Positions 1 through 7,875 of a stretch of 51,133 bases of DNA are shown in pieces. Position numbers and translations under genes: made by a program. The stretch spans positions 1 through 51,133 of the forward strand of contig BJHT01000013.1 of assembly GCA_014193395.1 (NCBI GenBank). Direction: 5' to 3'. The notes beneath the pieces were generated by a model that was not told the origin of the DNA, ran no database searches, and was given only the letters and a program-made list of their open reading frames with translations. Every line of letters begins with the position of its first letter. The first letter of the stretch is position 1. The DNA comes from Verrucomicrobiota bacterium. GTDB lineage: Bacteria; Verrucomicrobiota; Verrucomicrobiia; Limisphaerales; BJHT01.

Positions 1-2029
1 GGTGGGCTTGGGTGTCATCGCAGCGAGACTTGGGGAAGGCCGTGCTCGGGCGGCGGGCAGCGGCGGTGAGGGCGCTGGCGAGGTCAGGGCGGGTGGGCGT
101 GGGGGCGGGATTGGCGCGGTCGGTGGGGAGCGGTGCGAGAGTGCGGGCGGAGTGGAGAGCGACGATGAGTTCGTCGGGGAGCGCCGGTGGTTCGGGGAGG
201 GTTTCGCCATTGTGGAAAATGACGCGCATTATTCCCGCGGCGGAACGGCCGTCGGTGGGGAGTTTGGTGACGTCGCGAACGATGCCGAGATAGGGGAAGT
301 CATCGCGGGGAGTTAGTTCGAGATAGGCGCGGCGATTTTGCCAAGTGTCGCGAATGGGGAGAGTGATCCAGCGAACGGTGGCGCGGTCGGTAAGTTTGGG
401 GGTGATCTGGGTGAAGAGTAGGGAGTCGCCCTGAAAGTTTTCGATGACGAGGCGGAGGCGGGCGTTGTTGTCGCCGGTGACGAGGGCGCTGATGAAGCGG
501 TTGGTGATGGTGAAGTTCGGGGAGCGCAGGGTGGCCGGATGTTTGTCGGAGATAAGATGGGAGTAACGACCCGCGGGATAGATGGCGGATAGGATGACGG
601 GACCGGTGGTAGTGAGGGAGAAATCGCCAGCCGGGGTGTGGTGGGTGAAGCCCCCGGTAGGGAACCAGCCGTTGTCGGAGGCGGTGGAGAAGTCGGCGTA
701 GGTATTGGAGCGCCGAGCATCGCTCGGCATAGGCGCGGAATTGGGTTCGTGCCGAGGAATGCTCGGCGCTCCGGCGCGGAGGGTTTTGAGGAGCGGAGCG
801 AGCGGGGATTTGTTGGTCTCGGCGGTGGCGAGGGCGGAGCGCCAGCGGCTGAGTTCTAGCTCGTAGCCGCCGACGTGAGGAGGCGGACGTGGGGGTGAGT
901 TAGTCGTCGAAGTCCGCCTCCTCCCGTCGGCGGCTACATGGATGGCAGCGGGCCAGTGTTCGATTTGTTGCTTCCAAGTTTCGGCGAGAGCGGTGCGGAT
1001 TTCGGTTTTGAGGGCAGTGAGTTCGGCGTCGTGGGCGTGTAGTCTCTCGGGGGCATCGAGGACACGCATGGTGGTGCGGGTACTGGCGAGGATGCTGTAG
1101 AGGCCGTGGAAATCGCGCTGGGAGATGGGATCGAATTTGTGGTCGTGGCAGCGGGCGCAGGAGACGGTGAGGCCGAGGAAGGCTTTGCTGAGCGCGTCGA
1201 TCTGGCTGTCCACGACGATGGCTTCCTCGCCTTTGACATCGACGGGGGTTTGGTTGAATTCGACGAGACGCCACCACGCGGTGGCGAGGAGGGATTCGTT
1301 GAGGGCGAGGGTTGGGTTCCAGCGGGGTTGGGGGAGAAGGTCGCCGGCGATGTGTTCGCGGACGAATTGGTCGAAGGGAAGGTCGGCGTTGAAGGCGCGG
1401 ATGAGGTAGTCGCGGTAGCGCCAGGCGTGTGGGAGCCAGGCGTCGTGCTCGGTGCCGTGGGTGTCGGCGTAGCGGACGACATCCATCCAGTGGCGCGCCC
1501 AGCGTTCGCCGAAGTGGGGGGAGGTGAAGAGGCGGTCGAGCAGCGCTTGGAATTTCGAATTGCGAATTTCGAGTGACGAATTGGGGGAGTAATCGGCGGC
1601 GAAGGCTTCGACTTCGGCTGGGGTAGGTGGGAGGCCGAGGAGGGTGAAGTAGAGACGACGGATGAGAGTGCGCGCGTCGGCCTCGGGAGCGAGGGTGGGG
1701 TTGGGTTGCGGGAGTTTGGCGAAGAGGAAGGCGTCGATGGGATTGGTGGAGAAAAAGTAATTAGTGGTTAGTGAGTTAGTAATTAGTGTGTGGGGACGCG
1801 GCCCGGACTTTGCGCTTATTACTCTATTACTCATTCCTTCCCTGGTTACTTCCGCACTTAGCAGCGGAACCTCCGGACGCTTCAACGGTTGGAAGGACCA
1901 GTGGGGCGCGGCGGGTGCAGCGGGGGAGTGAGTGGTGAGTGCAAGGAGAAGGAAGAGGCAGAAAAATGAGGGGCAGAAATATGTCAGCCCTATTTTTCTG
2001 CCCCCCATTTTTCTGCCATGCGGTTTCAT
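1..2029 (-). CDS. PSD1 / DUF1549-DUF1553 cytochrome-like protein (3' end outside window)
   Basis: Open on the minus strand from ATG at 2029 to the left edge, so the C-terminus (the DUF1553 part) is missing. The mature protein opens with HWSFQPLKRPEVP, then NPIDAFL, LLGLPPTPAEVEAF, HWMDVVRYADTHG and a CARCHD haem-type motif at residues 291-296, the standard order of planctomycete-type PSD1/DUF1549 proteins. A signal peptide precedes it, with a hydrophobic core rich in Phe, Cys and Leu at about residues 18-32. The start lies 11 bp after the DUF1501 stop, behind a GAGGTG ribosome-site-like sequence, so it is the third gene of an operon. Two oddities: the signal peptide is encoded by a repeat (1957-2017), and AT-rich in-frame inserts separate the conserved blocks. 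Role: probably periplasmic or surface catabolism, as inferred for this family; substrate unknown. Confidence 0.85.
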   Translation of the reverse strand, partial: MKPHGRKMGGRKIGLTYFCPSFFCLFLLLALTTHSPAAPAAPHWSFQPLKRPEVPLLSAEVTREGMSNRVISAKSGPRPHTLITNSLTTNYFFSTNPIDAFLFAKLPQPNPTLAPEADARTLIRRLYFTLLGLPPTPAEVEAFAADYSPNSSLEIRNSKFQALLDRLFTSPHFGERWARHWMDVVRYADTHGTEHDAWLPHAWRYRDYLIRAFNADLPFDQFVREHIAGDLLPQPRWNPTLALNESLLATAWWRLVEFNQTPVDVKGEEAIVVDSQIDALSKAFLGLTVSCARCHDHKFDPISQRDFHGLYSILASTRTTMRVLDAPERLHAHDAELTALKTEIRTALAETWKQQIEHWPAAIHVAADGRRRTSTTNSPPRPPPHVGGYELELSRWRSALATAETNKSPLAPLLKTLRAGAPSIPRHEPNSAPMPSDARRSNTYADFSTASDNGWFPTGGFTHHTPAGDFSLTTTGPVILSAIYPAGRYSHLISDKHPATLRSPNFTITNRFISALVTGDNNARLRLVIENFQGDSLLFTQITPKLTDRATVRWITLPIRDTWQNRRAYLELTPRDDFPYLGIVRDVTKLPTDGRSAAGIMRVIFHNGETLPEPPALPDELIVALHSARTLAPLPTDRANPAPTPTRPDLASALTAAARRPSTAFPKSRCDDTQAH

Positions 2030-2040
2030 GCACCTCAGTT

Positions 2041-3432
2041 TCATGCGAGAACCTCGCGCACGACGTGGCCGAAGACGTCGGTGAGCCGGTAGTCGCGGCC
2101 GGCGTGGCGGTAGGTGAGGCGCTCGTGATCGAAGCCCATGAGGTGCAGGATGGTGGCGTGGAAATCGTGGACGTGGACGGGTTGTTCGACCGCGCGCAGG
2201 CCGTGCTCGTCGGTCGCGCCGTGGACGATGCCGCGCTTCACGCCCGCGCCTGCGAGCCACGAGCTGAAGGCCCAAGGATGATGCTCGCGGCCCTTCGCGT
2301 CGGCGGTGTTGTTGAACGGCGTGCGTCCGAACTCGGTGGTCCACACAACGAGCGTGTCGTCGAGCATTCCGCGCTGCTGGAGATCGCGCAGGAGGGCGGC
2401 GACGGGCTGGTCCACGTTCTTCGCGAGTGGCACATGCGACATCATGTCGCCGTGCGCATCCCAGTTGCCGGACGAGCCGGTGTCGATGAGTTCGACAAAG
2501 CGGACGCCGCGTTCCACGAGGCGGCGTGCGGCGAGACATTGCCAGCCGAAGCCGGTGGTCTGGCCGCGTTGCAGGCCGTAGCTCGCGAGGGTCGCCGCGT
2601 TTTCAGTTTGGAAATCGAAGGCGTCGGGCACGGCCATCTGCATGCCGAACGCGGTCTCGAAGGAACGCAGGCGCGCGGCGAGCAGCGGGTCGGCGTCGCG
2701 CGGGACGAGGTGGGCTTCATTCAATGATTGCAGTGCGGCGAGTTCGAGCGCCTGGCGGCCGGCGGGCGTGCGCGGCGCGATGTTGGCGACCGGTTCGGGA
2801 CCGGGCACGACGAGCGTGCCCTGATGCGCGCCGGGGAGGAAGTCGTTCGCATAGACCTGCGTGCCGGCGTAGGTCTGCTTGGGCGCGATGACCACGAAAG
2901 ACGGCAGATTGCGGTTCACCGTGCCCAGCCCGTAGCTCACCCACGACCCGAGGCTCGGCCGCGCGAACGCGAACGAGCCGGTGTGCATGCCGAGCGTGGC
3001 GTTGTAATGGTTCGAGTGCGAGGTGTGCAGCGAGCGGATGAGCGCGAGCTGGTCCACGCAGGTCGCGACGTGCGGGAACAGCGTGCTGACCTCGGTGCCG
3101 CACTGGCCGTGCGGAGCGAACTCCCACTGCGGGCGCTTGAGAAAAATGCGCTCGTAGCCGGGGCGGTTCTTGATCTCGGGATGGTCGGCCTTGATCTCCT
3201 TGCCGTGATCGCGCGTGAGGGCGGGCTTGGGATCGAAGGTGTCCACGTGCGAGACGCCGCCGGTCATAAACAGAAAAATCACGCGCTTGGCCTTGGCGGG
3301 AAACTGCGCCGGGAGCGGCGCAAGCGGATCACCGCTGTCCGCGAGCAACTGCCGCACGACACCGGGAAACAGCAGCGAACCCGCGACGGCGGACTGGAGG
3401 AAGGTGCGGCGGGGGAAGGGGCGAGAGGTCAT
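2041..3432 (-). CDS. DUF1501 secreted protein (sulfatase-like fold)
   Basis: 463 residues. The N-terminus MTSRPFPRRTFLQSAVAGSL is a twin-arginine-type signal (RRTFLQ), followed by VIFLFMTGGVSHVDTFDPKP, the hallmark opening of DUF1501 proteins. Later blocks include TTEFGRTPFNN, REHHPWAFSSWLAGAGVKRG and a C-terminal HATILHLMGFDHERLTYRHAGRD, also typical. DUF1501 proteins are related to alkaline-phosphatase/sulfatase folds and nearly always sit beside PSD1 genes, as here. I chose ATG 3432 over the longer reading from 3612 because it starts at the Tat signal and lies 4 bp after the upstream stop; the longer version would overlap the PSD1 gene by about 175 bp. Catalytic activity has not been established for the family. 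Confidence 0.92.
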   Translation of the reverse strand: MTSRPFPRRTFLQSAVAGSLLFPGVVRQLLADSGDPLAPLPAQFPAKAKRVIFLFMTGGVSHVDTFDPKPALTRDHGKEIKADHPEIKNRPGYERIFLKRPQWEFAPHGQCGTEVSTLFPHVATCVDQLALIRSLHTSHSNHYNATLGMHTGSFAFARPSLGSWVSYGLGTVNRNLPSFVVIAPKQTYAGTQVYANDFLPGAHQGTLVVPGPEPVANIAPRTPAGRQALELAALQSLNEAHLVPRDADPLLAARLRSFETAFGMQMAVPDAFDFQTENAATLASYGLQRGQTTGFGWQCLAARRLVERGVRFVELIDTGSSGNWDAHGDMMSHVPLAKNVDQPVAALLRDLQQRGMLDDTLVVWTTEFGRTPFNNTADAKGREHHPWAFSSWLAGAGVKRGIVHGATDEHGLRAVEQPVHVHDFHATILHLMGFDHERLTYRHAGRDYRLTDVFGHVVREVLA

Positions 3433-3436
3433 GGAT

Positions 3437-6130
3437 TCAATCGAGATGGATGAACTCATTCCCGGCGAGCAGCACGCGGGCGTATGCGGACCATTTTTCA
3501 TCCGGGGTGGCGGGATAGGTGGCGAGGAAGCGGGAGGCGTGTTCGCGCTCGGCCGCGGACGGCCCGCGTTGGAACACGGCGCGGAAGAGTCGTGAAAGGC
3601 GCGCGGGGTCATCGGGCAGGGGCAGCAGGGACGCGGCGAGCTTCGCGGCCTGGGCGTGAAAGAAGGGGTCGTTCATGAAATACAACGCCTGCGTCGGGGC
3701 GGTCGTGGTCTGGCGGACGGGCGTGCTGGCGTTGGGATCGGCACCGTCGAACAGCGCGAGGAAGGGATGACGCCGCTGGCGCTGGACCATCAGGAACGCG
3801 CTGCGTTTGGTGGTCGGATACACGGCGTTGAAGGGCGCGTGCTGTGTGAAATTCCAGGTCGTTTCGGGCGGAAAGGGATGCGCCTCGGCGGGCGTGGCGT
3901 CGAGTTGTCCGGCGGCGACGAGCAGGCTGTCGCCGATTTCCTCGGCGCTGAGGCGGCGGCGCGGGAAGCGGGCGAGCAGGCGGTTGTCGGGGTCCGCGCG
4001 CACGGCGTCCGCGGGACGCGCGCTGCTGCGCTGGTAGGCGGCGGTGTTCATCAGGAGCCGGTGCATCGCCTTCACGCGGTAGCCGCTGGCGACGAATTGC
4101 GACGCGAGCCAGTCGAGCAATTCCGGGTGCGTGGGAGCGTCGCCGCGCGTGCCGAAGTCGTTCGGCGAACGCACCAGGCCGTTGCCGAAATGCCCTTGCC
4201 AGATGCGGTTCACCATCACGCGCGCGGCCAGTGGATGCGGCGCAATCCAATCGCCGAGCTGCCGGCGGCCGCTGCCCGCATTGGCCGGAACGAGGTCGCC
4301 GCCGAAGACCGTGAGCCAGCGGCGCGGCACTTCGTCGCCGGGTTTGTCCGGTTCGCCGCGCAGTTGCAGGGGCACGTTTTTCGCGGTGCTTTCCACCACG
4401 GCGTAGGCGACGGGAATGGCGGGCGCGGGTTCGACTTCGACCGCCGGGCCGGGCGGGGTTTTGCCGAGGCTGACGAGCGCGGGGCCGGCGGCGGGAGCGC
4501 CGATGTGTTCGAGTTGAAACGACACGCCGTCGCCGGTGGCGAGCGGGTGCGCATCAGTCACGCGGCCGGTGATCGCGACCTCGCCGTCGAGCGGACTCAC
4601 CCACGCGACGGCGACGGGGCGCTTGGGTCCCGGATGGACGAAGAACGACCGCGCCGGCAGCGTGGTCCACACTTTCACCGGCTCGGCGGAGGCATTGACG
4701 AGCACCGACGGCTCGCTGCCGAGGCTCCATGATTTCAGGGCGTTGTTGCTGCTGATGGCGTCCTTTTTTTCGGTGAGGAATGCGGCACCGGCGGTCGATT
4801 CGAGAAAGCACCACGTCGCGCCGTGCGCGCCGGCGTGCGGATTCGCGTCCGTGAGATTCGGGACCAGTTCGGCGACGCTCCATTCGCGACGCGCGCCGGT
4901 GGTTTCGCGGATGCTCCATTCAATCAAGGTGGTGTCGGCACCGTGATTCGCGTTGGGCGAAATCGAGAGCTGCAGGACCTCGCCGACGCGCACGGTGATG
5001 CGTTCGAGCGGGACGCGCGCACCGGCGGCGAAGGTGACCGAGGTGCCTTCGTTGACGTTGGTGGCGGAGAGGATGCGCGTGGCGTCGCGCATGGCTTTGC
5101 CGACGGCAGCGAGAGAATCGGCGCGGCGTTTGTTGGCGGCGGTGGCTCGGGCGGTGCGTTCGCGCCAGGGATTCATGAGGGCATCGACCTGCGCCTGCGG
5201 CAGGAGGGGGACGAGGTCGCGCGGCTTGCCTTTCGGCTCGCAGCCGGGGAAGGCGAAGCGCGTGCTGTTGAAGATGCCGTAGAGCGCGTAGTAATCCTCG
5301 GCGGTGATGGGGTCGTATTTGTGATCGTGACAGCGCGCGCAGCCGGCGGTGAGGCCGAGGAAATTCTTCCCCACATTGTCGATCACATCCTCGTGCGTGA
5401 GGTGGATGTCCTTGTCGATGTCGTGACCGAAGCGCCGCGCGATGGCGAGGTAGCCGGTGGCGACGATGCCTTCGCTGTGCTCCCGCTCGGGGAGCGCGGC
5501 GTTGAGGATGTCGCCCGCGAGTTGCAGGCGCACGAACTGGTCGTAGGGCAGGTCGCGGTTAAAGGCATCGAAGACCCAGTTGCGATAGCGCCAGGCGTGC
5601 GGGAGCGGGCGGTCGGTGTTCTCGCCCGCGGTGTCGGCGTAGCGCACGACATCGAGCCAGTGGCGGCCCCACTGCACACCGTATTGCGGCGAGGCGAGCA
5701 GGTGGCCGATGGTTTTGGCGAAAGCGTCGGGCGAATGATCCGCGAGAAAGGCGTCCACCTCGTCCGATGTCGGCGGCAGGCCGGTGAGGTCGTAGGTCGC
5801 GCGGCGAAGCAAGGTGCGCGGGTCGGCAGGCGGGTTCGGGGCGAGCGATTGCGACGCGAGTTGGCGGTTGAGAAAGGCGTCGATCTTCGCGGGCGTGGGG
5901 GTGGGATCGGCTGGTGGCAGCGGCTGGAAGGCCCACCAGGCTTTGGCTTCCTCGGCCTTCATCCCGCCGAGTTTGGGTACGGTTTTACTCTTGGTTTCAG
6001 CACGCAGGAACGCAGGCCAGATCACGGAGACGACGAGCAGCATGAGCGCGGTCGCAGCGAGACAAACTCGGCGAGATCGCTCTGCGGACCGGAAGGCGGG
6101 ACGACTCGGCTGGCGTTGGTAGAAAAGCAT
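3437..6130 (-). CDS. PSD1 / DUF1549-DUF1553 cytochrome-like protein
   Basis: 897 residues. An N-terminal membrane/signal segment lies at about residues 22-44. DUF1549 follows: KIDAFLNRQL (82-91), LTGLPPTSDEVDAFL (115-129), GRHWLDVVRYADTAGE (155-170) and the CARCHD motif (C264, C267, H268). A beta-rich middle (about 350-600) resembles a carbohydrate-binding or jelly-roll insert. DUF1553 comes last, with HPLAARVMVNRIWQGHFGNG and FPRRRLSAEEIGDSLL. This is the usual full-length arrangement in PVC bacteria, where such proteins are thought to act in breakdown of complex sugars. It is the first gene of a three-gene operon with DUF1501 and a second PSD1 gene downstream; no shared promoter sequence was recognised in the repeat-filled upstream gap. 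Confidence 0.92.
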   Translation of the reverse strand: MLFYQRQPSRPAFRSAERSRRVCLAATALMLLVVSVIWPAFLRAETKSKTVPKLGGMKAEEAKAWWAFQPLPPADPTPTPAKIDAFLNRQLASQSLAPNPPADPRTLLRRATYDLTGLPPTSDEVDAFLADHSPDAFAKTIGHLLASPQYGVQWGRHWLDVVRYADTAGENTDRPLPHAWRYRNWVFDAFNRDLPYDQFVRLQLAGDILNAALPEREHSEGIVATGYLAIARRFGHDIDKDIHLTHEDVIDNVGKNFLGLTAGCARCHDHKYDPITAEDYYALYGIFNSTRFAFPGCEPKGKPRDLVPLLPQAQVDALMNPWRERTARATAANKRRADSLAAVGKAMRDATRILSATNVNEGTSVTFAAGARVPLERITVRVGEVLQLSISPNANHGADTTLIEWSIRETTGARREWSVAELVPNLTDANPHAGAHGATWCFLESTAGAAFLTEKKDAISSNNALKSWSLGSEPSVLVNASAEPVKVWTTLPARSFFVHPGPKRPVAVAWVSPLDGEVAITGRVTDAHPLATGDGVSFQLEHIGAPAAGPALVSLGKTPPGPAVEVEPAPAIPVAYAVVESTAKNVPLQLRGEPDKPGDEVPRRWLTVFGGDLVPANAGSGRRQLGDWIAPHPLAARVMVNRIWQGHFGNGLVRSPNDFGTRGDAPTHPELLDWLASQFVASGYRVKAMHRLLMNTAAYQRSSARPADAVRADPDNRLLARFPRRRLSAEEIGDSLLVAAGQLDATPAEAHPFPPETTWNFTQHAPFNAVYPTTKRSAFLMVQRQRRHPFLALFDGADPNASTPVRQTTTAPTQALYFMNDPFFHAQAAKLAASLLPLPDDPARLSRLFRAVFQRGPSAAEREHASRFLATYPATPDEKWSAYARVLLAGNEFIHLD

Positions 6131-6220
6131 TTCAGGAAGTCTCAGTGACCGTGTGCCGACTATGGACTCCCGGATAAATTCAACCGGCGTCCGGGAGCGC
6201 GGGAGGCGGGCAACTCCGCC

Positions 6221-6403
6221 CTTGTAGGAGTCGAGGTAACGAGACTCTAACCTTTTTCACGCGAGACGCGGCCTGAGTCTCAGGGACGCGACTTGGTCAA
6301 GGCGCGTGGAATCGGAGCGTGGTTTCACGATGCGGCGTGCGGTGGTTTCGGACGGGCCTCTCGCGGAAGGAGGTTAGAGTCTCGTTACCTCGACTCCTAC
6401 AAG
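6221..6403. repeat. 183-bp MITE-like element, copy 1
   Basis: Perfect 33-bp terminal inverted repeats (6221-6253 and 6371-6403) begin CTTGTAGGAGTCGAGG and enclose a 117-bp core. A second copy of exactly the same length lies at 39077-39259 with a clearly related core. There is no coding capacity that I would trust. It sits between the PSD1 operon start and the isomerase gene. Confidence 0.8.
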
Positions 6404-6435
6404 ATGGGGAGCGCGTGCGGCCTGCTTGCGAGTTC

Positions 6436-6529
6436 TTGTAGGAGACGACGTGAGGAGTCTTTGACCTTCTTTCTCCGACACGCGCCGCTCGTGGAAACGG
6501 TTAGCGCCTCCCCACGTCGTCTCCTACAA
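6436..6529. repeat. 94-bp inverted-repeat element (TTGTAGGAGACGACG family)
   Basis: 22-bp inverted repeats (6436-6457 and 6508-6529, one mismatch) begin TTGTAGGAGACGACGTG. The outer nine bases, TTGTAGGAG, are shared with the neighbouring 183-bp element, which suggests a common mobilising activity. Confidence 0.65.
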
Positions 6530-6540
6530 AGGCGGGCTGG

Positions 6541-6581
6541 GAAACAAAAAACGCCAGGCCCGCTTTCGCAGGGCCTGGCGT
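6541..6581 (-). terminator. Rho-independent terminator of the isomerase gene
   Basis: Read on the minus strand: stem ACGCCAGGCCC, a loop closed by a GC-GAAA-GC tetraloop hairpin, the complementary GGGCCTGGCGT, then TTTTTGTTTC. It lies about 45 bp after the stop of the sugar isomerase-like gene. The 11-bp perfect stem plus T-tract is a textbook intrinsic terminator and works in the minus direction only. Confidence 0.85.
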
Positions 6582-6625
6582 GGTGCTGTTTTGGGGTGCT
6601 GGAGAAAATTCAGCGGCTCACAAAC

Positions 6626-7456
6626 TCACGGCTTGTTCGTGCGGACGTACTCGATCGCCGTCGCGACGAACTCCGTCGGCTCGTTGGCAAATCCCTTGTC
6701 GTCGGTTTCGATCGCCATCACGCCGTTCCAATTGGCCTTCTTCAGTTCGGCGAGGAGGTCTTTGTAATTCGCCGAGCCGGTGCCGATCTTCACGTCGAGC
6801 ATCACGTCCTTGCCGGCGACCTTTTCGATTTTCTTATCCTTGAGGTGGATGTCGTACACGCGACCCTCGTACTCGCGAAACGCCTTCGCCGCATCGAATC
6901 CCGCGCCGGTGATGTGCCCCACGTCCATGCACACGCCGATGCGTTTGTCGCGGTTCTTGAGCACCGACCACACCTTCTCCGGCGTGCCGTACACCGAATC
7001 CTTGCCGTGGTTGTGGATGGCCAGCTTGATGTCGTATTCCTTCACGAGCTCCTCGAGACCGTCCCACAGCGCCTTGTCGTTCTTCGGCTCGACCACGATC
7101 AGCTTGCAGCCGACCAGCTTGGCGAACTCGAAGAGCTTCCGGTTCTTCTCCTTGTCCGGCGAGGTGCCCGCGACGCCGAACGTGTAACAAGCCAGCCCCT
7201 TCTCGGCGAGAATCGCCAGCTTGCGCTTGGTCTCCTCGGGTGGCGCGTTCGGGTCCATGTGCGAGCCGATCATCTGGATTTGCTTGAGCTTGTGCTTCAC
7301 CGCGAAGGCGACGACCTCATCGAACTTCATGTTCCGACAAGTCCAGGTCTGGAGGCCGACGACCGGCTCGTAGTCCGCCGCGCGAACCGCCGAGGTGGAG
7401 AGACAACCCGCAACCGCAACAGCAGCCAGCAGGGCGAGAGATTTCAGTGTTTTCAT
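6626..7456 (-). CDS. Secreted sugar phosphate isomerase/epimerase-like TIM-barrel protein
   Basis: 276 residues from ATG 7456. The N-terminus MKTLKSLALLAAVAVAGC is a signal peptide with a lipobox-like VAGC; cleavage further on at AVRA-A is also possible. The rest matches the xylose isomerase-like/AP endonuclease 2 family: GLQTWTCRNMKFDEVVAF near the start, IQMIGSH, LAIHNHGKDSVYG, IGVCMDVGHITGAGFD and a final VMAIETDDKGF, which carry the His, Asp and Glu residues expected of the metal site. Secreted members of this family are common in PVC genomes next to sugar-catabolic genes. The longer reading from 7510 would precede the signal peptide and is rejected. Transcription ends at the terminator at 6541-6581. 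Confidence 0.9.
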   Translation of the reverse strand: MKTLKSLALLAAVAVAGCLSTSAVRAADYEPVVGLQTWTCRNMKFDEVVAFAVKHKLKQIQMIGSHMDPNAPPEETKRKLAILAEKGLACYTFGVAGTSPDKEKNRKLFEFAKLVGCKLIVVEPKNDKALWDGLEELVKEYDIKLAIHNHGKDSVYGTPEKVWSVLKNRDKRIGVCMDVGHITGAGFDAAKAFREYEGRVYDIHLKDKKIEKVAGKDVMLDVKIGTGSANYKDLLAELKKANWNGVMAIETDDKGFANEPTEFVATAIEYVRTNKP

Positions 7457-7875
7457 AGAGAGGAATAGTTTGAGCGCCGCCACCTTTCCCCGCGTGTTCG
7501 GTGCGGTCAACCCGAAAGGCCGGCAGGACGATTAAGTCGCAAATGCCGACCGGATCGCATAGCTGCGCTGAGCATTGCGCTGCGGAGCCGCAGCCCAAGC
7601 GGAGCGCGACCGGCCCCCGGTCGCAGCGGGTGAAATGGTTGGGGGGGGCGGAAACTGCCGCCGATTTGCGCCCGGGATTATGCGCGGAGAACACACGGGT
7701 TCGTGTTGGCGGCGGTGGCGACAGCCGCCCAAGAGCAAAGGCGATTTTGGCAGGGGAATTTGGGGCACCGGAATGGGAGGCGACGAAATGGGGACGGGCC
7801 GTCCGCGCCGCGGCAAAACCTTCGCGGCGTTTCCGGTTACCGCCCTCGCCGCAATTCCGACTGCATTTTCCAAGC
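7457..7875. other. Intergenic region with one dispersed palindrome
   Basis: No credible gene. It contains the GACCGG-CCCCGGTC repeat at 7596-7638 (see separate entry). The promoter of the isomerase gene should lie near 7457-7520, but no convincing -35/-10 pair was seen. The 3' side should hold the end of dehydrogenase transcription; I saw no T-tailed hairpin there. Confidence 0.5.
7596..7638. repeat. Dispersed GACCGG/CCGGTC palindrome, copy 1
   Basis: The core AGCGGAGCGCGACCGGCCCC runs into CGGTCGCAGCGGGTGAAATGG. A close copy occurs at 21488-21530 and a diverged one at 32405-32440. The centre forms a GCGACCGG / CCGGTCGC stem. All three copies are intergenic. Confidence 0.6.

Noticed and set aside
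1-1500. Frameshifted or broken left-edge PSD1 gene
   Set aside because: Short minus-strand frames here looked like a broken gene, but one continuous frame from 2029 to the edge carries all conserved blocks; it only lacks a stop inside the window.
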